64,000 nucleotides of DNA, from positions 3,720,001 through 3,784,000 of the forward strand of contig NZ_CP058552.1 of the NCBI RefSeq assembly GCF_013401555.1, read 5' to 3'. This document shows, one piece after another, positions 39,356 to 49,079 of this stretch. How positions within the stretch are numbered: position 1 is the first letter of the stretch; each line of letters opens with the position of its first letter. The notes under the pieces are model-generated. The model was not told the origin of the DNA, ran no database searches, and saw only the letters and a program-made list of their open reading frames with translations. This DNA comes from Paenibacillus sp. E222 (lineage in GTDB: Bacteria > Bacillota > Bacilli > Paenibacillales > Paenibacillaceae). The translations under genes were made by a program, and so were the position numbers.

Positions 39356-39524
39356 TGTTCAAAAAGACCGATTTTCAGTACCGAGAAGATGGGATGAAGC
39401 TAGAAATGGAGTAGCGGAGCGTAGGGAAAACTACGTGAGCAACGGACATTTCGGCTGAATTTCATATTCGATGCTGATGATGCCGATAGGCATCCTTCGT
39501 AATCAAAAGCTGACTTTTTGAACA
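39356..39524. repeat. 169-bp palindromic element between nusB and folD
   Basis: TGTTCAAAAAG (39356-39366) is exactly inverted as CTTTTTGAACA (39514-39524). The pairing continues imperfectly inward and resumes at GAAGCTAGAAATG (about 39395-39407) with CATTTCGGCT (about 39449-39458). The centre is a perfect CGTAG/CTACG stem around GGAAAA. No ORF is present. The whole element can fold as one long hairpin, typical of dispersed non-coding repeats. It has neither sequence nor arms in common with the 25840-26109 element. Confidence 0.7.
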
Positions 39525-39562
39525 ACCTCTAAAATATGTTCACATAAGGGAGAGAGAGTACA

Positions 39563-40420
39563 GTGACAGCATCTATTATTAACGGAAAAGAAGTATCCCA
39601 AGAAATGCGCGCAAGCATGACAACAGAAGTGAAACAGCTTAGCGAACAGGGGGTAGTACCTGGCCTGGCTGTTGTGCTCGTCGGGGAAGATCCGGCATCC
39701 CAAGTATATGTGCGTAACAAAGAAAAAGCATGTCATGACCTCGGTTTCTATTCCGAAGTTCATCGTTTGGATGCAAGCACGTCCCAAGAGGATCTGCTCG
39801 CGTTGGTGGACAAGCTGAACAAACAGGAATCCATTAACGGTATTTTGGTTCAGCTCCCATTGCCGAAACATATCGAAGAGAAAGCGGTGATTGATGCAAT
39901 CGCCGTGGACAAGGATGTGGACGGATTCCATCCGGTTAATGTGGGGAACCTCGTCATTGGAGACGATAGTTTGTTGCCATGTACGCCTGCGGGCGTGATT
40001 GAGCTAATCAAGCGTACGGGTCTCGAAATGTCAGGCAAACATGCCGTAGTTATCGGTCGCAGCAATATTGTGGGCAAACCGGTATCCTTGCTGCTTCAAC
40101 GTGAGAACGCAACGGTAACGATGTGTCATTCCCGTACAGCGAACATGAAAGAGATCACCCGTCAGGCAGACATTCTTGTGGTTGCTATCGGTCGTGCAAA
40201 CTTTGTGGATGCCGATTTCGTCAAACCGGGTGCTGTTGTAATCGATGTGGGAATGAACCGCTTGGATAACGGTAAACTGGCAGGGGATGTAGATTTCGAG
40301 AGCGTGAAGACGGTATCTGGCCCAATTACTCCAGTTCCTGGTGGCGTTGGTCCAATGACAATTACCATGTTGATGCAAAATACACTGATCGCTGCCAAAC
40401 GCGCTCACGGATTGGCCTAG
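39563..40420 (+). CDS. folD: Bifunctional methylene-THF dehydrogenase / methenyl-THF cyclohydrolase
   Basis: 285 residues from GTG 39563. Motifs are [14 protein letters not shown] with the catalytic Lys, QLPLPKHI, and [14 protein letters not shown] of the NADP-binding region, ending [14 protein letters not shown]. It interconverts 5,10-methylene- and 10-formyl-tetrahydrofolate. It lies nine bases before xseA. Confidence 0.97.
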   Translation: MTASIINGKEVSQEMRASMTTEVKQLSEQGVVPGLAVVLVGEDPASQVYVRNKEKACHDLGFYSEVHRLDASTSQEDLLALVDKLNKQESINGILVQLPLPKHIEEKAVIDAIAVDKDVDGFHPVNVGNLVIGDDSLLPCTPAGVIELIKRTGLEMSGKHAVVIGRSNIVGKPVSLLLQRENATVTMCHSRTANMKEITRQADILVVAIGRANFVDADFVKPGAVVIDVGMNRLDNGKLAGDVDFESVKTVSGPITPVPGGVGPMTITMLMQNTLIAAKRAHGLA

Positions 40421-40429
40421 GTCGAATCT

Positions 40430-41794
40430 GTGGCAGATCAAAAGATTTACTCCATCAAAGACCTGAACCGATACATCCGGATGAAACTGGAATCGGATCA
40501 GGTACTGTCGGATGTATGGCTGCGCGGAGAGATCTCCAATTTTACACATCACTCCAGCGGTCATATGTATTTTACATTGAAGGACAAGGACAGCCGAATT
40601 AAGTCCATTATGTTTGCTTCCCATAATCAACGATTGCCCTTTGTACCGAAGGAGGGTGCAAGGGTTATTGCTCGTGGTAATGTTTCGGTATATGAGCGGG
40701 ATGGACAATATCAGTTCTATGCCACACACATGCAACCGGACGGTATTGGAAGTCTGTATATGGCCTATGAGCAGCTGAAAAAAAAGCTGGAAGACGAGGG
40801 GCTGTTCTCTGCATCACGGAAAAGGCCGATTCCCCGTTTTCCACAGACGATTGGTGTGGTTACTTCACCTACAGGTGCTGCGGTAAGGGATATCATGATT
40901 ACATTGCAGCGCAGATATCCATCTGCCCAAGTGATTCTATATCCAGTACTCGTTCAAGGTAAAGGTGCGGCTCCATCCATTGTGAAGGCCATCAATAACC
41001 TGAACCGAATGGGCGAAGCCGATGTGCTGATTGTTGGACGAGGCGGCGGATCACTGGAGGAGTTATGGGCTTTCAATGAGGAGATCGTGGCAAGAGCAAT
41101 TGTGGGTTCGGCCATTCCTGTGATTTCAGCGGTTGGGCATGAAACGGATTTTACGATTGCCGATTTTGCTGCTGATCTGCGGGCGGCAACACCTACGGCT
41201 GCTGCCGAACTGGCAGTACCCAATCGAGCTGAGCTGCTTGATCAGATCGCTCAGCGCCAGCGTCAGCTGCAGCACAGTTTACGTCAGCGTGCTGTTCATA
41301 ATCGGGAGAGATTGGCCAGATTGCAACGATCACCTGTGCTTGTGCATCCCAGACGTACCTTAATGCAGCATACGGAGCGGCTGGATATGCTGCAGCAGCG
41401 TCTTCTGCGAACTGTAGATACACGTATGAAATGGACGACCGAGAAACAGGAGCGTTTGCGTGCAGCGCTGCAGCGGTTCAATCCTCGTGAACAGGTGAAT
41501 GCTGCAAGACGGGAGAATGCATCAGCCCGGCGTCAGCTGGAGGTTGCAATCCGATCCATCACGAGAGCGAAGCAGCAGCAGTGGAAATCATCTGTACGTC
41601 ATTTGGATGCGCTAAGCCCGCTCAAAGTTATGTCACGCGGATACAGCCTTGTATACGACGAGCAGGAGCAACGATTGATCAAATCGATGAAGGATGTACA
41701 GCCAGGAGATTCGATAAAGATTAAATTAACAGACGGACAGCTGGACTGTCAGGTTTGGGGAATGAAGGAGGACGACAATACCCATGGCGAATGA
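40430..41794 (+). CDS. xseA: Exodeoxyribonuclease VII large subunit
   Basis: 454 residues from GTG 40430. N-terminal OB domain (VWLRGEISNFTHHSSGHMYFTLKD), the catalytic core with GRGGGSLEELWAFNEE and HETDFTIADFAADLRAATPTAA, and a long coiled-coil C-terminal region (about 280-400) that wraps the small subunits. Exonuclease VII degrades single-stranded DNA from both ends. Its stop overlaps xseB by 11 bases. Confidence 0.97.
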   Translation: MADQKIYSIKDLNRYIRMKLESDQVLSDVWLRGEISNFTHHSSGHMYFTLKDKDSRIKSIMFASHNQRLPFVPKEGARVIARGNVSVYERDGQYQFYATHMQPDGIGSLYMAYEQLKKKLEDEGLFSASRKRPIPRFPQTIGVVTSPTGAAVRDIMITLQRRYPSAQVILYPVLVQGKGAAPSIVKAINNLNRMGEADVLIVGRGGGSLEELWAFNEEIVARAIVGSAIPVISAVGHETDFTIADFAADLRAATPTAAAELAVPNRAELLDQIAQRQRQLQHSLRQRAVHNRERLARLQRSPVLVHPRRTLMQHTERLDMLQQRLLRTVDTRMKWTTEKQERLRAALQRFNPREQVNAARRENASARRQLEVAIRSITRAKQQQWKSSVRHLDALSPLKVMSRGYSLVYDEQEQRLIKSMKDVQPGDSIKIKLTDGQLDCQVWGMKEDDNTHGE

Positions 41795-42041
41795 ACCGGA
41801 ATTGAATTTTGAAGAGGCAATGGCGGCATTGGAAGACATCGTAGGTCAGCTTGAGCATGGTGATGTTCCACTGGAACAGGCCATCGATTTGTTTCAGCGC
41901 GGAATGAAGCTTTCCCAACTTTGTGGTTTGAAGCTGGAACAAGTGGAACGTAAGATCGAGATGATCGTAGAAGAGGATGGGGAACTTCGCAAGAAACCGT
42001 TCGGCGCTGCCGTCGACGAAAGCGGTGAAGTCAATGAGTAA
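41784..42041 (+). CDS. xseB: Exodeoxyribonuclease VII small subunit
   Basis: 85 residues with the family signature NFEEAMAALEDIVGQLEHGDVPLEQAIDLFQRGM. A coiled-coil partner of XseA. ATG 41784 has GAAGGAGG upstream within the xseA end. Its own stop overlaps the ispA start. Confidence 0.96.
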   Translation: MANEPELNFEEAMAALEDIVGQLEHGDVPLEQAIDLFQRGMKLSQLCGLKLEQVERKIEMIVEEDGELRKKPFGAAVDESGEVNE

Positions 42042-42939
42042 TCGTCCTTCGTTTGAAATGTATCTTGAGGAAGTTACAGCTGAAGTGACGGGAGAGTTGA
42101 GGCAGGCTCTTCCTGTTCACTGGGATGTGCCTCAGTCACTGGTTGACGCGATGCAGTATTCACTTATGGCCGGGGGCAAACGCCTTCGTCCACTTCTGGT
42201 CGTTGCTGCGGCGGAAGCCTTCGGTGCACAGCGTACAGCTGCATTGCCGGTAGCCTGCGCCGTGGAGATGGTTCATACGTATTCGTTGATCCACGATGAC
42301 CTGCCTGCTATGGATAATGACGACTATCGCAGGGGAAAATTAACGAATCACAAAGTGTTTGGTGAAGCGACTGCTATATTGGCTGGCGATGCACTGTTAA
42401 CGCATGCTTTTTACAGTATTGTTCAGGCAGGTCGTCGCAGCGGTGTGTCAGCAGACGCATTATTGTCCATTGTGGAGGATTTGTCCGAACTGGCAGGAGC
42501 AAGAGGCATGGTTGGCGGACAAGTGGCCGATATGGAAGGCGAGCAGGGCATGACAGATCTTGCCCAATTGCAATATATTCATCTGCACAAGACCGGAGAT
42601 TTAATTGTGTTTTCCCTCATTGCTGGCGCTCGTATTGGTGGTGCGACAGAAGGACAGTTGGAGGCGCTGCGTGTATTTGGCAGAGACCTGGGGCTGGCAT
42701 TCCAGATTCAGGACGATATTCTGGACCTGACGGGTGACGAGCAGAAAATGGGAAAGAAAACGCAAAGTGATGTGAATCAGCAGAAGGTCACATACCCCTA
42801 TTTTATTGGCATGGATGCCTCTCTTCAAGAGGTGAAGTCCCTGACGCAATCAGCTAAAGATGCACTTGTTAGAGCGGAGTTACCTGACCCTTCCCGACTG
42901 ATGGAGATCGCAGATTATCTGATGAGTCGAGATCATTAG
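42034..42939 (+). CDS. ispA: Polyprenyl (farnesyl) diphosphate synthase
   Basis: 301 residues from ATG 42034, overlapping the xseB stop by eight bases. The two Asp-rich motifs are DDLPAMDND (first) and DDILD (second), with GGKRLRPLL and a KTGDLI region. The residues just before the first motif (SLIH) fit short-chain farnesyl-type synthases. It condenses isopentenyl diphosphate with allylic diphosphates. It acts directly downstream of the dxs-derived pathway encoded next. Confidence 0.94.
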   Translation: MSNRPSFEMYLEEVTAEVTGELRQALPVHWDVPQSLVDAMQYSLMAGGKRLRPLLVVAAAEAFGAQRTAALPVACAVEMVHTYSLIHDDLPAMDNDDYRRGKLTNHKVFGEATAILAGDALLTHAFYSIVQAGRRSGVSADALLSIVEDLSELAGARGMVGGQVADMEGEQGMTDLAQLQYIHLHKTGDLIVFSLIAGARIGGATEGQLEALRVFGRDLGLAFQIQDDILDLTGDEQKMGKKTQSDVNQQKVTYPYFIGMDASLQEVKSLTQSAKDALVRAELPDPSRLMEIADYLMSRDH

Positions 42940-43114
42940 TTTTGGTTGAGGGTAACTGTTTCAAATCATTCGGAATCGTGTAATCAATTTAATGTGCTTT
43001 TTCTGGGCTTCATGAGGAAGGGTTGGTCCAAGTAGGTATGTGAATACATATTGAGGAAGATCATACGAACCATGCTGGCGAAAATACTCGTTATCTGGAG
43101 TAAAGTGCCGTAAA

Positions 43115-43143
43115 TTATGATTCTTGTTCTTTTATGTTATAAT
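43115..43143 (+). promoter_or_regulatory. Promoter of dxs
   Basis: TTATGA (43115-43120) and TATAAT (43138-43143), 17-base spacer, with an extended -10 TG. It lies in the 281-base gap after ispA, which otherwise shows nothing notable. Confidence 0.6.
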
Positions 43144-43220
43144 GTTTTAATGTTATTTAATAAACTGTGTATATATGGATTACACCAAATCAAACAATCT
43201 AGGAAAGCGGGGAGATTCTC

Positions 43221-45128
43221 GTGCTGCTTCCACAAATTAAACAACCCAGTGATCTAAAGTCGATGTCTCAGGATGATCTTGTTCTTTTGTCGGCAGAGAT
43301 CCGGCAGTTTCTGATTGAGAAGCTGTCCGTTACAGGGGGCCATCTCGCACCCAACTTAGGAGTGGTTGAGCTCACGGTAGCCCTGCATTATTGCTATAAC
43401 AGTCCAGTGGACAAAATGATTTTCGATGTAGGGCATCAGGCTTATGTGCACAAGGTTCTAACGGGGCGGATGGATCGCTTCGATACACTGCGTCAGCATA
43501 ATGGCTTGTGCGGATTTGTTAAACGTAACGAGAGTGAACATGATGTATGGGAAGCGGGCCACAGCAGTACATCGTTATCTGCTGCAATGGGCATGGCGCT
43601 TGCCCGTGATCTTAAGGGTGAAAACAATCAGGTTATCGCTATGATCGGGGATGGAGCGCTTACAGGTGGTATGGCCTTTGAAGCTCTCAATCACATTGGT
43701 CATGAACAGAAAAAGCTGATGGTTATCCTCAATGATAATGAAATGTCCATTGCTCCGAATGTTGGGGCAATGCATAAATATTTGAGCAAAATTCGTTCGG
43801 ATCGCCATTATTTGAAAGCCAAGGATGACGTGGAAGGAATGCTCAAAAAAATTCCTGCCATCGGGGATCGTTTGGCCAAATCGGCGAGCTGGATTAAAGA
43901 TAGTGTCAAATATATGATGGTTCCAGGGGTTCTGTTCGAAGAGCTGGGCTTCACCTATTTGGGACCTATTGATGGACACGACATTCCGAAATTGATTGAA
44001 ACGTTCAAACAGGCGGATAACGTAGATGGGCCTGTAATGGTTCATGTACTGACAACCAAAGGTAAAGGCTATCAGCCGGCTGAGGCCGATTCACACAAAT
44101 GGCACGGAATTTCTCCGTACAAAATTGAATCAGGTCAAGTACTCAAAGCTGTGGGCAAACCGATGTATACGGAAGTTTTTGGTAAAACGTTGATTGATCT
44201 TGCCAAGCAGGATAAACGAATTGTAGCGGTAACACCGGCCATGCCAACAGGTTCGGGTCTCATTCCTTTCAGTAAGGAATTCCCTGATCGCATGATTGAC
44301 GTGGGTATTGCCGAACAGCATGCAGCAACCATGTGTGCAGCACTGGCTATGGAAGGGTTAAAGCCGGTATTTGCGGTCTATTCGACATTTATGCAACGTG
44401 CGTATGATCAAATTGTACATGATATTTGTCGTCATAACGCCAATGTCATGTTCGCCATTGACCGTGCCGGATTTGTCGGTCCGGATGGTGAAACACATCA
44501 AGGTGTGTATGATGTAGCGTTTATGCGTCATATTCCGAATATCGTACTGATGATGCCTAAGGATGAGAATGAACTGCGCCATATGATGAAGACGGCGCTT
44601 GAATATAACGAAGGCCCGATTGCTTATCGTTATCCACGAAACAATGTTGTAGGGGTGCCTCTTGACGATGAACTCATTCCGATTCCAATCGGTACATGGG
44701 AACAGCTTCGTCCATCAGAAGGCTATGCAATTATCGCTTCGGGATCAATGGTACAGCTTGCTGAAGAAGCTGCCGAAACGGTTAAAAGAGAAGGGATTAC
44801 GGTTGGTGTAATTAACGCTCGTTTCCTTAAACCGCTTGATGAGCAGATGCTGAGTGATCTGGCAGTTCGAGGCACGAAGTTAATTGTGCTTGAAGAAGCT
44901 TCCCAAGCAGGCAGTATGGGCAGTGCAGTTCTGGAGTTTTACGCAGAACAAGGGCTGCATGATGTTCATGTGCAACTGATGGGCATTCCGGATCGATTCA
45001 TTGAACATGGCAGTATTGAGGATCAAAGAGCTGAAGTGGGACTCACGGTTGAGAATGTGAGTTCGGAGCTGCGCAGCATGGCAGCCCAATCTTCATTTGG
45101 TATGTCCAGAACTCGGTTCCCTTCATAA
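43221..45128 (+). CDS. dxs: 1-deoxy-D-xylulose-5-phosphate synthase
   Basis: 635 residues. Thiamine-diphosphate enzyme: [17 protein letters not shown] near the N-terminus, the ThDP/Mg motif [18 protein letters not shown], the pyrimidine-domain signature [17 protein letters not shown], and the C-terminal transketolase domain. It joins pyruvate and glyceraldehyde-3-phosphate, the first step of the non-mevalonate isoprenoid pathway. ATG/GTG start at 43221 follows a GGGGAG ribosome site. Confidence 0.97.
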   Translation: MLLPQIKQPSDLKSMSQDDLVLLSAEIRQFLIEKLSVTGGHLAPNLGVVELTVALHYCYNSPVDKMIFDVGHQAYVHKVLTGRMDRFDTLRQHNGLCGFVKRNESEHDVWEAGHSSTSLSAAMGMALARDLKGENNQVIAMIGDGALTGGMAFEALNHIGHEQKKLMVILNDNEMSIAPNVGAMHKYLSKIRSDRHYLKAKDDVEGMLKKIPAIGDRLAKSASWIKDSVKYMMVPGVLFEELGFTYLGPIDGHDIPKLIETFKQADNVDGPVMVHVLTTKGKGYQPAEADSHKWHGISPYKIESGQVLKAVGKPMYTEVFGKTLIDLAKQDKRIVAVTPAMPTGSGLIPFSKEFPDRMIDVGIAEQHAATMCAALAMEGLKPVFAVYSTFMQRAYDQIVHDICRHNANVMFAIDRAGFVGPDGETHQGVYDVAFMRHIPNIVLMMPKDENELRHMMKTALEYNEGPIAYRYPRNNVVGVPLDDELIPIPIGTWEQLRPSEGYAIIASGSMVQLAEEAAETVKREGITVGVINARFLKPLDEQMLSDLAVRGTKLIVLEEASQAGSMGSAVLEFYAEQGLHDVHVQLMGIPDRFIEHGSIEDQRAEVGLTVENVSSELRSMAAQSSFGMSRTRFPS

Positions 45129-45196
45129 CAGGAACAATTAGAGAAACTGGAACACATTATTGATTAATTAGGATTACTAGATGATAGGAGAAAGAC

Positions 45197-46042
45197 ATGT
45201 CACTCCCGAAAGAACGAATTGATGTTCTGCTGGTTGAGCAGGGATATTACGAAAGTCGTGAGAAGGCAAAAGCTGCAATCATGGCTGGTCTGGTATATGC
45301 CAACAATGAGCGGATTGAAAAAGCGGGCATGAAGATTCCACGGGAAGCCGAACTGAAAGTAAAGGGTTCAGTACATCCCTATGTCGGCAGAGGCGGATTA
45401 AAGCTTGAAAAAGCGATCCGTCACTTCGATCTCGACATGAATGGACTTGTGATGCTCGATATCGGTTCATCCACTGGTGGATTTACCGATTGTGCCTTAC
45501 AACATGGCGCATCTCATGTATATGCCATCGACGTAGGTTATAATCAGCTGGATTGGTCACTCCGTAATGATAAACGGGTTACTGTAATGGAAAGAACCAA
45601 TTTTCGTTATGTGACTCCAGAAGATCTACATGGACCTGTGCCGAATTTTGCCAGTATTGATGTATCTTTTATTTCGCTGAGAATTATTTTGCCACCGTTG
45701 CTGGCACTTCTGAAGCAACCGGCAGACATTGTAGCCTTAATTAAACCCCAGTTTGAAGCAGGCCGTGAGAAAGTTGGCAAGTCAGGTGTTGTTCGTGATA
45801 CTAAGGTTCACAAGGACGTTTTGCAGACGATGCTTCGTTTCGCCAATGAACTTGGATTAAAGCTGAACGGTTTAACATTTTCGCCGATTACAGGCGGAGA
45901 AGGCAATATCGAATTTCTCGCTCACTGGCGTCTGGAAGAACCAGAAGCAACACTACAAGAGAACGTTCAGGCTTCACTTGATGCACTTGCAGATCAAGTT
46001 GCAATGGAAGCTGCCCATACTTTTACAGGAAACTCATCATAG
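45197..46042 (+). CDS. TlyA family rRNA methyltransferase / hemolysin-like protein
   Basis: 281 residues. N-terminal S4 RNA-binding domain (about 5-65, RIDVLLVEQGYYESREKAKAAI) and an FtsJ/Rossmann methyltransferase domain with the SAM motif LDIGSSTGGFTDCALQHGA. Homologue of B. subtilis YqxC; TlyA proteins 2'-O-methylate rRNA. The B. subtilis neighbours (dxs before, argR after) are kept, with one extra gene inserted. Confidence 0.93.
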   Translation: MSLPKERIDVLLVEQGYYESREKAKAAIMAGLVYANNERIEKAGMKIPREAELKVKGSVHPYVGRGGLKLEKAIRHFDLDMNGLVMLDIGSSTGGFTDCALQHGASHVYAIDVGYNQLDWSLRNDKRVTVMERTNFRYVTPEDLHGPVPNFASIDVSFISLRIILPPLLALLKQPADIVALIKPQFEAGREKVGKSGVVRDTKVHKDVLQTMLRFANELGLKLNGLTFSPITGGEGNIEFLAHWRLEEPEATLQENVQASLDALADQVAMEAAHTFTGNSS

Positions 46043-46123
46043 GATGGGTTTCTTTTCGCTGGAAAGGTGACATTATAAAAGGAAATCGGTTGTCGAAGCT
46101 CGAATATGTCTTCGAGGTGAGCG

Positions 46124-46612
46124 ATGATGGATGGGCAATATGACACAATGGTTATTGGTGTACTTGCTGTCTGCTTGATTATTTGGCTGTTCTTTGGCTT
46201 TCGTAATTGGGTTAATCGTCCGATTCCGGTAAGCTTGTCGGGTATGCAACTGAATTCAGAAATTCAGGATTCACCGGCAGTCGATCTGCTTGAAGCGGAA
46301 GGATATGAAGTCATCGGAGGTAAAATGAAAGTTCCTTTAGCTATTGAAGCGGATGAATCCGTTTATTACAGCAGGCTGTTCATTGATTATGTAGCCGAGC
46401 GTGATGATGAGAGATATCTGGTGAAGACGTCCCGTCGCAGGCAACCTCTTGAATTTACTGGGCCCTCCCTGCGCGATCGCTTCCTGTATTATTTATTGTT
46501 ATATCCCGGCTGTGAAGGGCTGCTGTATGTGGACATGGAGGAATTGGATATCAAGGTCATCAGACTCATGGACTATCAGGAAGACGTGTACGATGGAGAT
46601 GATCTGGACTAA
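46124..46612 (+). CDS. Membrane-anchored protein of unknown function
   Basis: 162 residues with one N-terminal membrane helix (about 8-27) and an acidic C-terminus. The soluble part has a pattern weakly like a PD-(D/E)XK nuclease fold: a helix with DLLEAEGYEV, then LFIDYVAE and, after a turn, YLVKTSR where the acidic partner of the Lys would be replaced by Leu. This is only a resemblance; no function is assigned. It sits between the tlyA-like gene and argR, a position where B. subtilis has no gene. Confidence 0.7.
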   Translation: MMDGQYDTMVIGVLAVCLIIWLFFGFRNWVNRPIPVSLSGMQLNSEIQDSPAVDLLEAEGYEVIGGKMKVPLAIEADESVYYSRLFIDYVAERDDERYLVKTSRRRQPLEFTGPSLRDRFLYYLLLYPGCEGLLYVDMEELDIKVIRLMDYQEDVYDGDDLD

Positions 46613-46733
46613 GGGTACTTATGGAGCCTGAAAGTTGTTTATATAACGAATGAGGAATAATGGATGGCAAACTTTAAGGAAATTAGAATTAGTCATTTGA
46701 TGCAATACATTGAACTTTTAACTGGAGGCATGT

Positions 46734-47183
46734 ATGAAAGGACAACGACACATTAAGATACGTGAAATCATTAGTCAAAACGAAATTGAAACCCAGGATG
46801 ATCTGGTTGAAGCTTTGCGGAAATCCGGATTTCAGGTGACTCAAGCCACGGTATCACGGGATATTAAGGAGCTTCTTTTAATCAAGATCCCGATGGATGA
46901 TGGACGATATAAGTATTCGCTGCCTACAGACCAACGATATAATCCGATTCAGAAACTGAAACGGGCCCTCGTGGATAACTTCTTACACATCGATCATACA
47001 AACAATCTGGTCGTGATGAAGTGTTTGCCTGGCACAGCTAACTCCATTGCTGCCTTGCTCGATAATATTGAGTGGACTGAAGTGATGGGCACCATCTGTG
47101 GAGATGATACGATACTCATTATCTGCCGGACGGAAAGTAACAGTGTGACCGTAATCGAGCGGATTATGGGTTATATTTCCTAG
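46734..47183 (+). CDS. argR: Arginine repressor ArgR/AhrC
   Basis: 149 residues. N-terminal winged helix ([40 protein letters not shown]) and C-terminal hexamerisation/arginine-binding domain with [15 protein letters not shown] and [14 protein letters not shown] (the conserved GT...DDT loop). With arginine it represses biosynthesis and activates catabolism. Ribosome site GGAGG just before ATG 46734. Confidence 0.96.
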   Translation: MKGQRHIKIREIISQNEIETQDDLVEALRKSGFQVTQATVSRDIKELLLIKIPMDDGRYKYSLPTDQRYNPIQKLKRALVDNFLHIDHTNNLVVMKCLPGTANSIAALLDNIEWTEVMGTICGDDTILIICRTESNSVTVIERIMGYIS

Positions 47184-47240
47184 AATATAATGGTTCAAAA
47201 ACATAATTTCTGAGTGAGTCATCCGGAGGTGTTTTTGCAG

Positions 47241-48959
47241 ATGTTAGTAACATTGTCGATTCGTAATCTGGCTGTTGTAGAAGAAGTTGATGTGGTTTTC
47301 CACCCGGGCTTCCATGTCTTGTCTGGTGAAACGGGAGCAGGTAAATCGATTATTATTGATGCCCTGGGTTTGATTGCAGGTGGACGAAGCTCTGCCGATC
47401 TGATCCGTTATGGATGTGAGAAGGCCGAGATGGAGGCTCTGTTTGAAATGGAGCCAAGCCATCCGGTATGGGAAACGCTGGAGAAGCTTGGTATCCATTG
47501 TGAGCCGGAGGAGCATCTCGTGATTCGCCGTGAACTGAATACCCAAGGCAAAAGTACATCTCGTATTAACGGCCAATTGGTCAATTTAACGATGCTCCGT
47601 GAAGTTGGAGAGAAATTAATTAATATTCACGGACAACATGAACATCAAAGTTTGTTGCGCGCAGAAAGTCATCTGGGGCTTCTGGATACATACGGGGCAG
47701 CAATCATCGGTCCAGTCAAAACGGAATATCAGGCACGCTACAGTAAATTTATTACGGCGGAAAAAGAACTGCGTGCACTTCAGGAATCCAGTCAACGTGC
47801 GTATCAATTGCTGGACATGTATCGCTTTCAGCTTGAAGAGATTGCAGCGGCTTCTCTAACGCAGGGTGAGGATGAATTACTCGGAGAAGAACGGGTCAAA
47901 CTATCCCATAGCGAGAAAATGATGGACAGTGTTGCTGGTGCATATGATTTGCTTAGCGGTCAACGTGGGTTAGAAGCTGTAAGTATCGCATTGTCACGAA
48001 TTGAAGATATATCAGGATATGACAGCAAAGGCTTGCAGCCTATTGTTGAACAGCTCCAGTCTGCATTTTATCAGCTGGAGGACGCGACGTTTCAGTTGCG
48101 TGATTATCGGGAGAAGATCGAATTTAACCCGGGTAGATTGGAAGAAGTGGAACAGCGGCTGAATCTGATTTCTGGCCTCAGACGGAAATACGGCGACAGT
48201 GTGGAACTTATTTTGAATTATTATGAACAAATTAGCCATGAGACCGACCAGCTGGAGAACAAGGATGAACGTCTGGAGAAGCTGCGTAATGAACGTGACA
48301 AATTGCTCAAATTAGTCATGGAGTCTGCGGAGGAGCTCAGCCGGGTTCGTAAACAATGTGCCGAGGAACTTGCAGCGCAGGTGGAGAGTGAGCTAAAGGA
48401 TCTGCAGATGGAGAGAACGACGTTACGCGTTCAGATTACGCCTTTTGAAGATGCAAAAGGGATTGAATGGAATGGGCGTCGCATTCGTCTTACGCGTCAG
48501 GGTGCAGATAATGCAGAATTCCTGATTTCTCCGAATCCAGGTGAGCCTTTACGTCCGCTCGGCAAGATTGCTTCCGGTGGTGAGTTGTCCCGAATGATGC
48601 TGGCGATGAAGAGTATTTTCGCACGTCATGACCGGATTCCGGTGTTGATCTTTGACGAGGTGGATACGGGGGTAAGCGGAAGAGCAGCACAATCCATTGC
48701 GGAGAAATTATATCGCCTGTCCTCCACTTGCCAAGTATTCTCTATTACTCACTTGCCACAGGTCGCCTGTATGGCGGATCATCAGTATCTCATCGAAAAG
48801 CATGTGTATGATGGACGCACGATGACACAAGTGGAGTCGCTGTCAGACGAAGGCAGAGTGAAGGAATTGGCACGTATGCTGGGCGGAGTGGAAATTACAG
48901 AAAAAACGCTGCATCATGCACAGGAAATGTTGAATTTGGCGGAAGCCAAAAAAGGGTGA
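47241..48959 (+). CDS. recN: DNA repair protein RecN
   Basis: 572 residues from ATG 47241, nine bases after GGAGGTG (47225-47231). SMC-like ATPase: Walker A GETGAGKSIIIDALG near the N-terminus, coiled-coil arms in the middle, and signature/Walker B in ASGGELSRMMLAMKS and PVLIFDEVDTGVSG. It tethers ends at double-strand breaks. No LexA-type box was seen before it. Confidence 0.95.
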   Translation: MLVTLSIRNLAVVEEVDVVFHPGFHVLSGETGAGKSIIIDALGLIAGGRSSADLIRYGCEKAEMEALFEMEPSHPVWETLEKLGIHCEPEEHLVIRRELNTQGKSTSRINGQLVNLTMLREVGEKLINIHGQHEHQSLLRAESHLGLLDTYGAAIIGPVKTEYQARYSKFITAEKELRALQESSQRAYQLLDMYRFQLEEIAAASLTQGEDELLGEERVKLSHSEKMMDSVAGAYDLLSGQRGLEAVSIALSRIEDISGYDSKGLQPIVEQLQSAFYQLEDATFQLRDYREKIEFNPGRLEEVEQRLNLISGLRRKYGDSVELILNYYEQISHETDQLENKDERLEKLRNERDKLLKLVMESAEELSRVRKQCAEELAAQVESELKDLQMERTTLRVQITPFEDAKGIEWNGRRIRLTRQGADNAEFLISPNPGEPLRPLGKIASGGELSRMMLAMKSIFARHDRIPVLIFDEVDTGVSGRAAQSIAEKLYRLSSTCQVFSITHLPQVACMADHQYLIEKHVYDGRTMTQVESLSDEGRVKELARMLGGVEITEKTLHHAQEMLNLAEAKKG

Positions 48960-49079
48960 AACGAGCGGCTGGCGTAATGATTGACAGTAATAAAAGCCTG
49001 GGGGCGAGGTTATCTTATAGGTACGCAATTGGCGACCACCTTTCGTCAAGCGAAAGAAGCAAAGGGAGTGTGACAGCCA

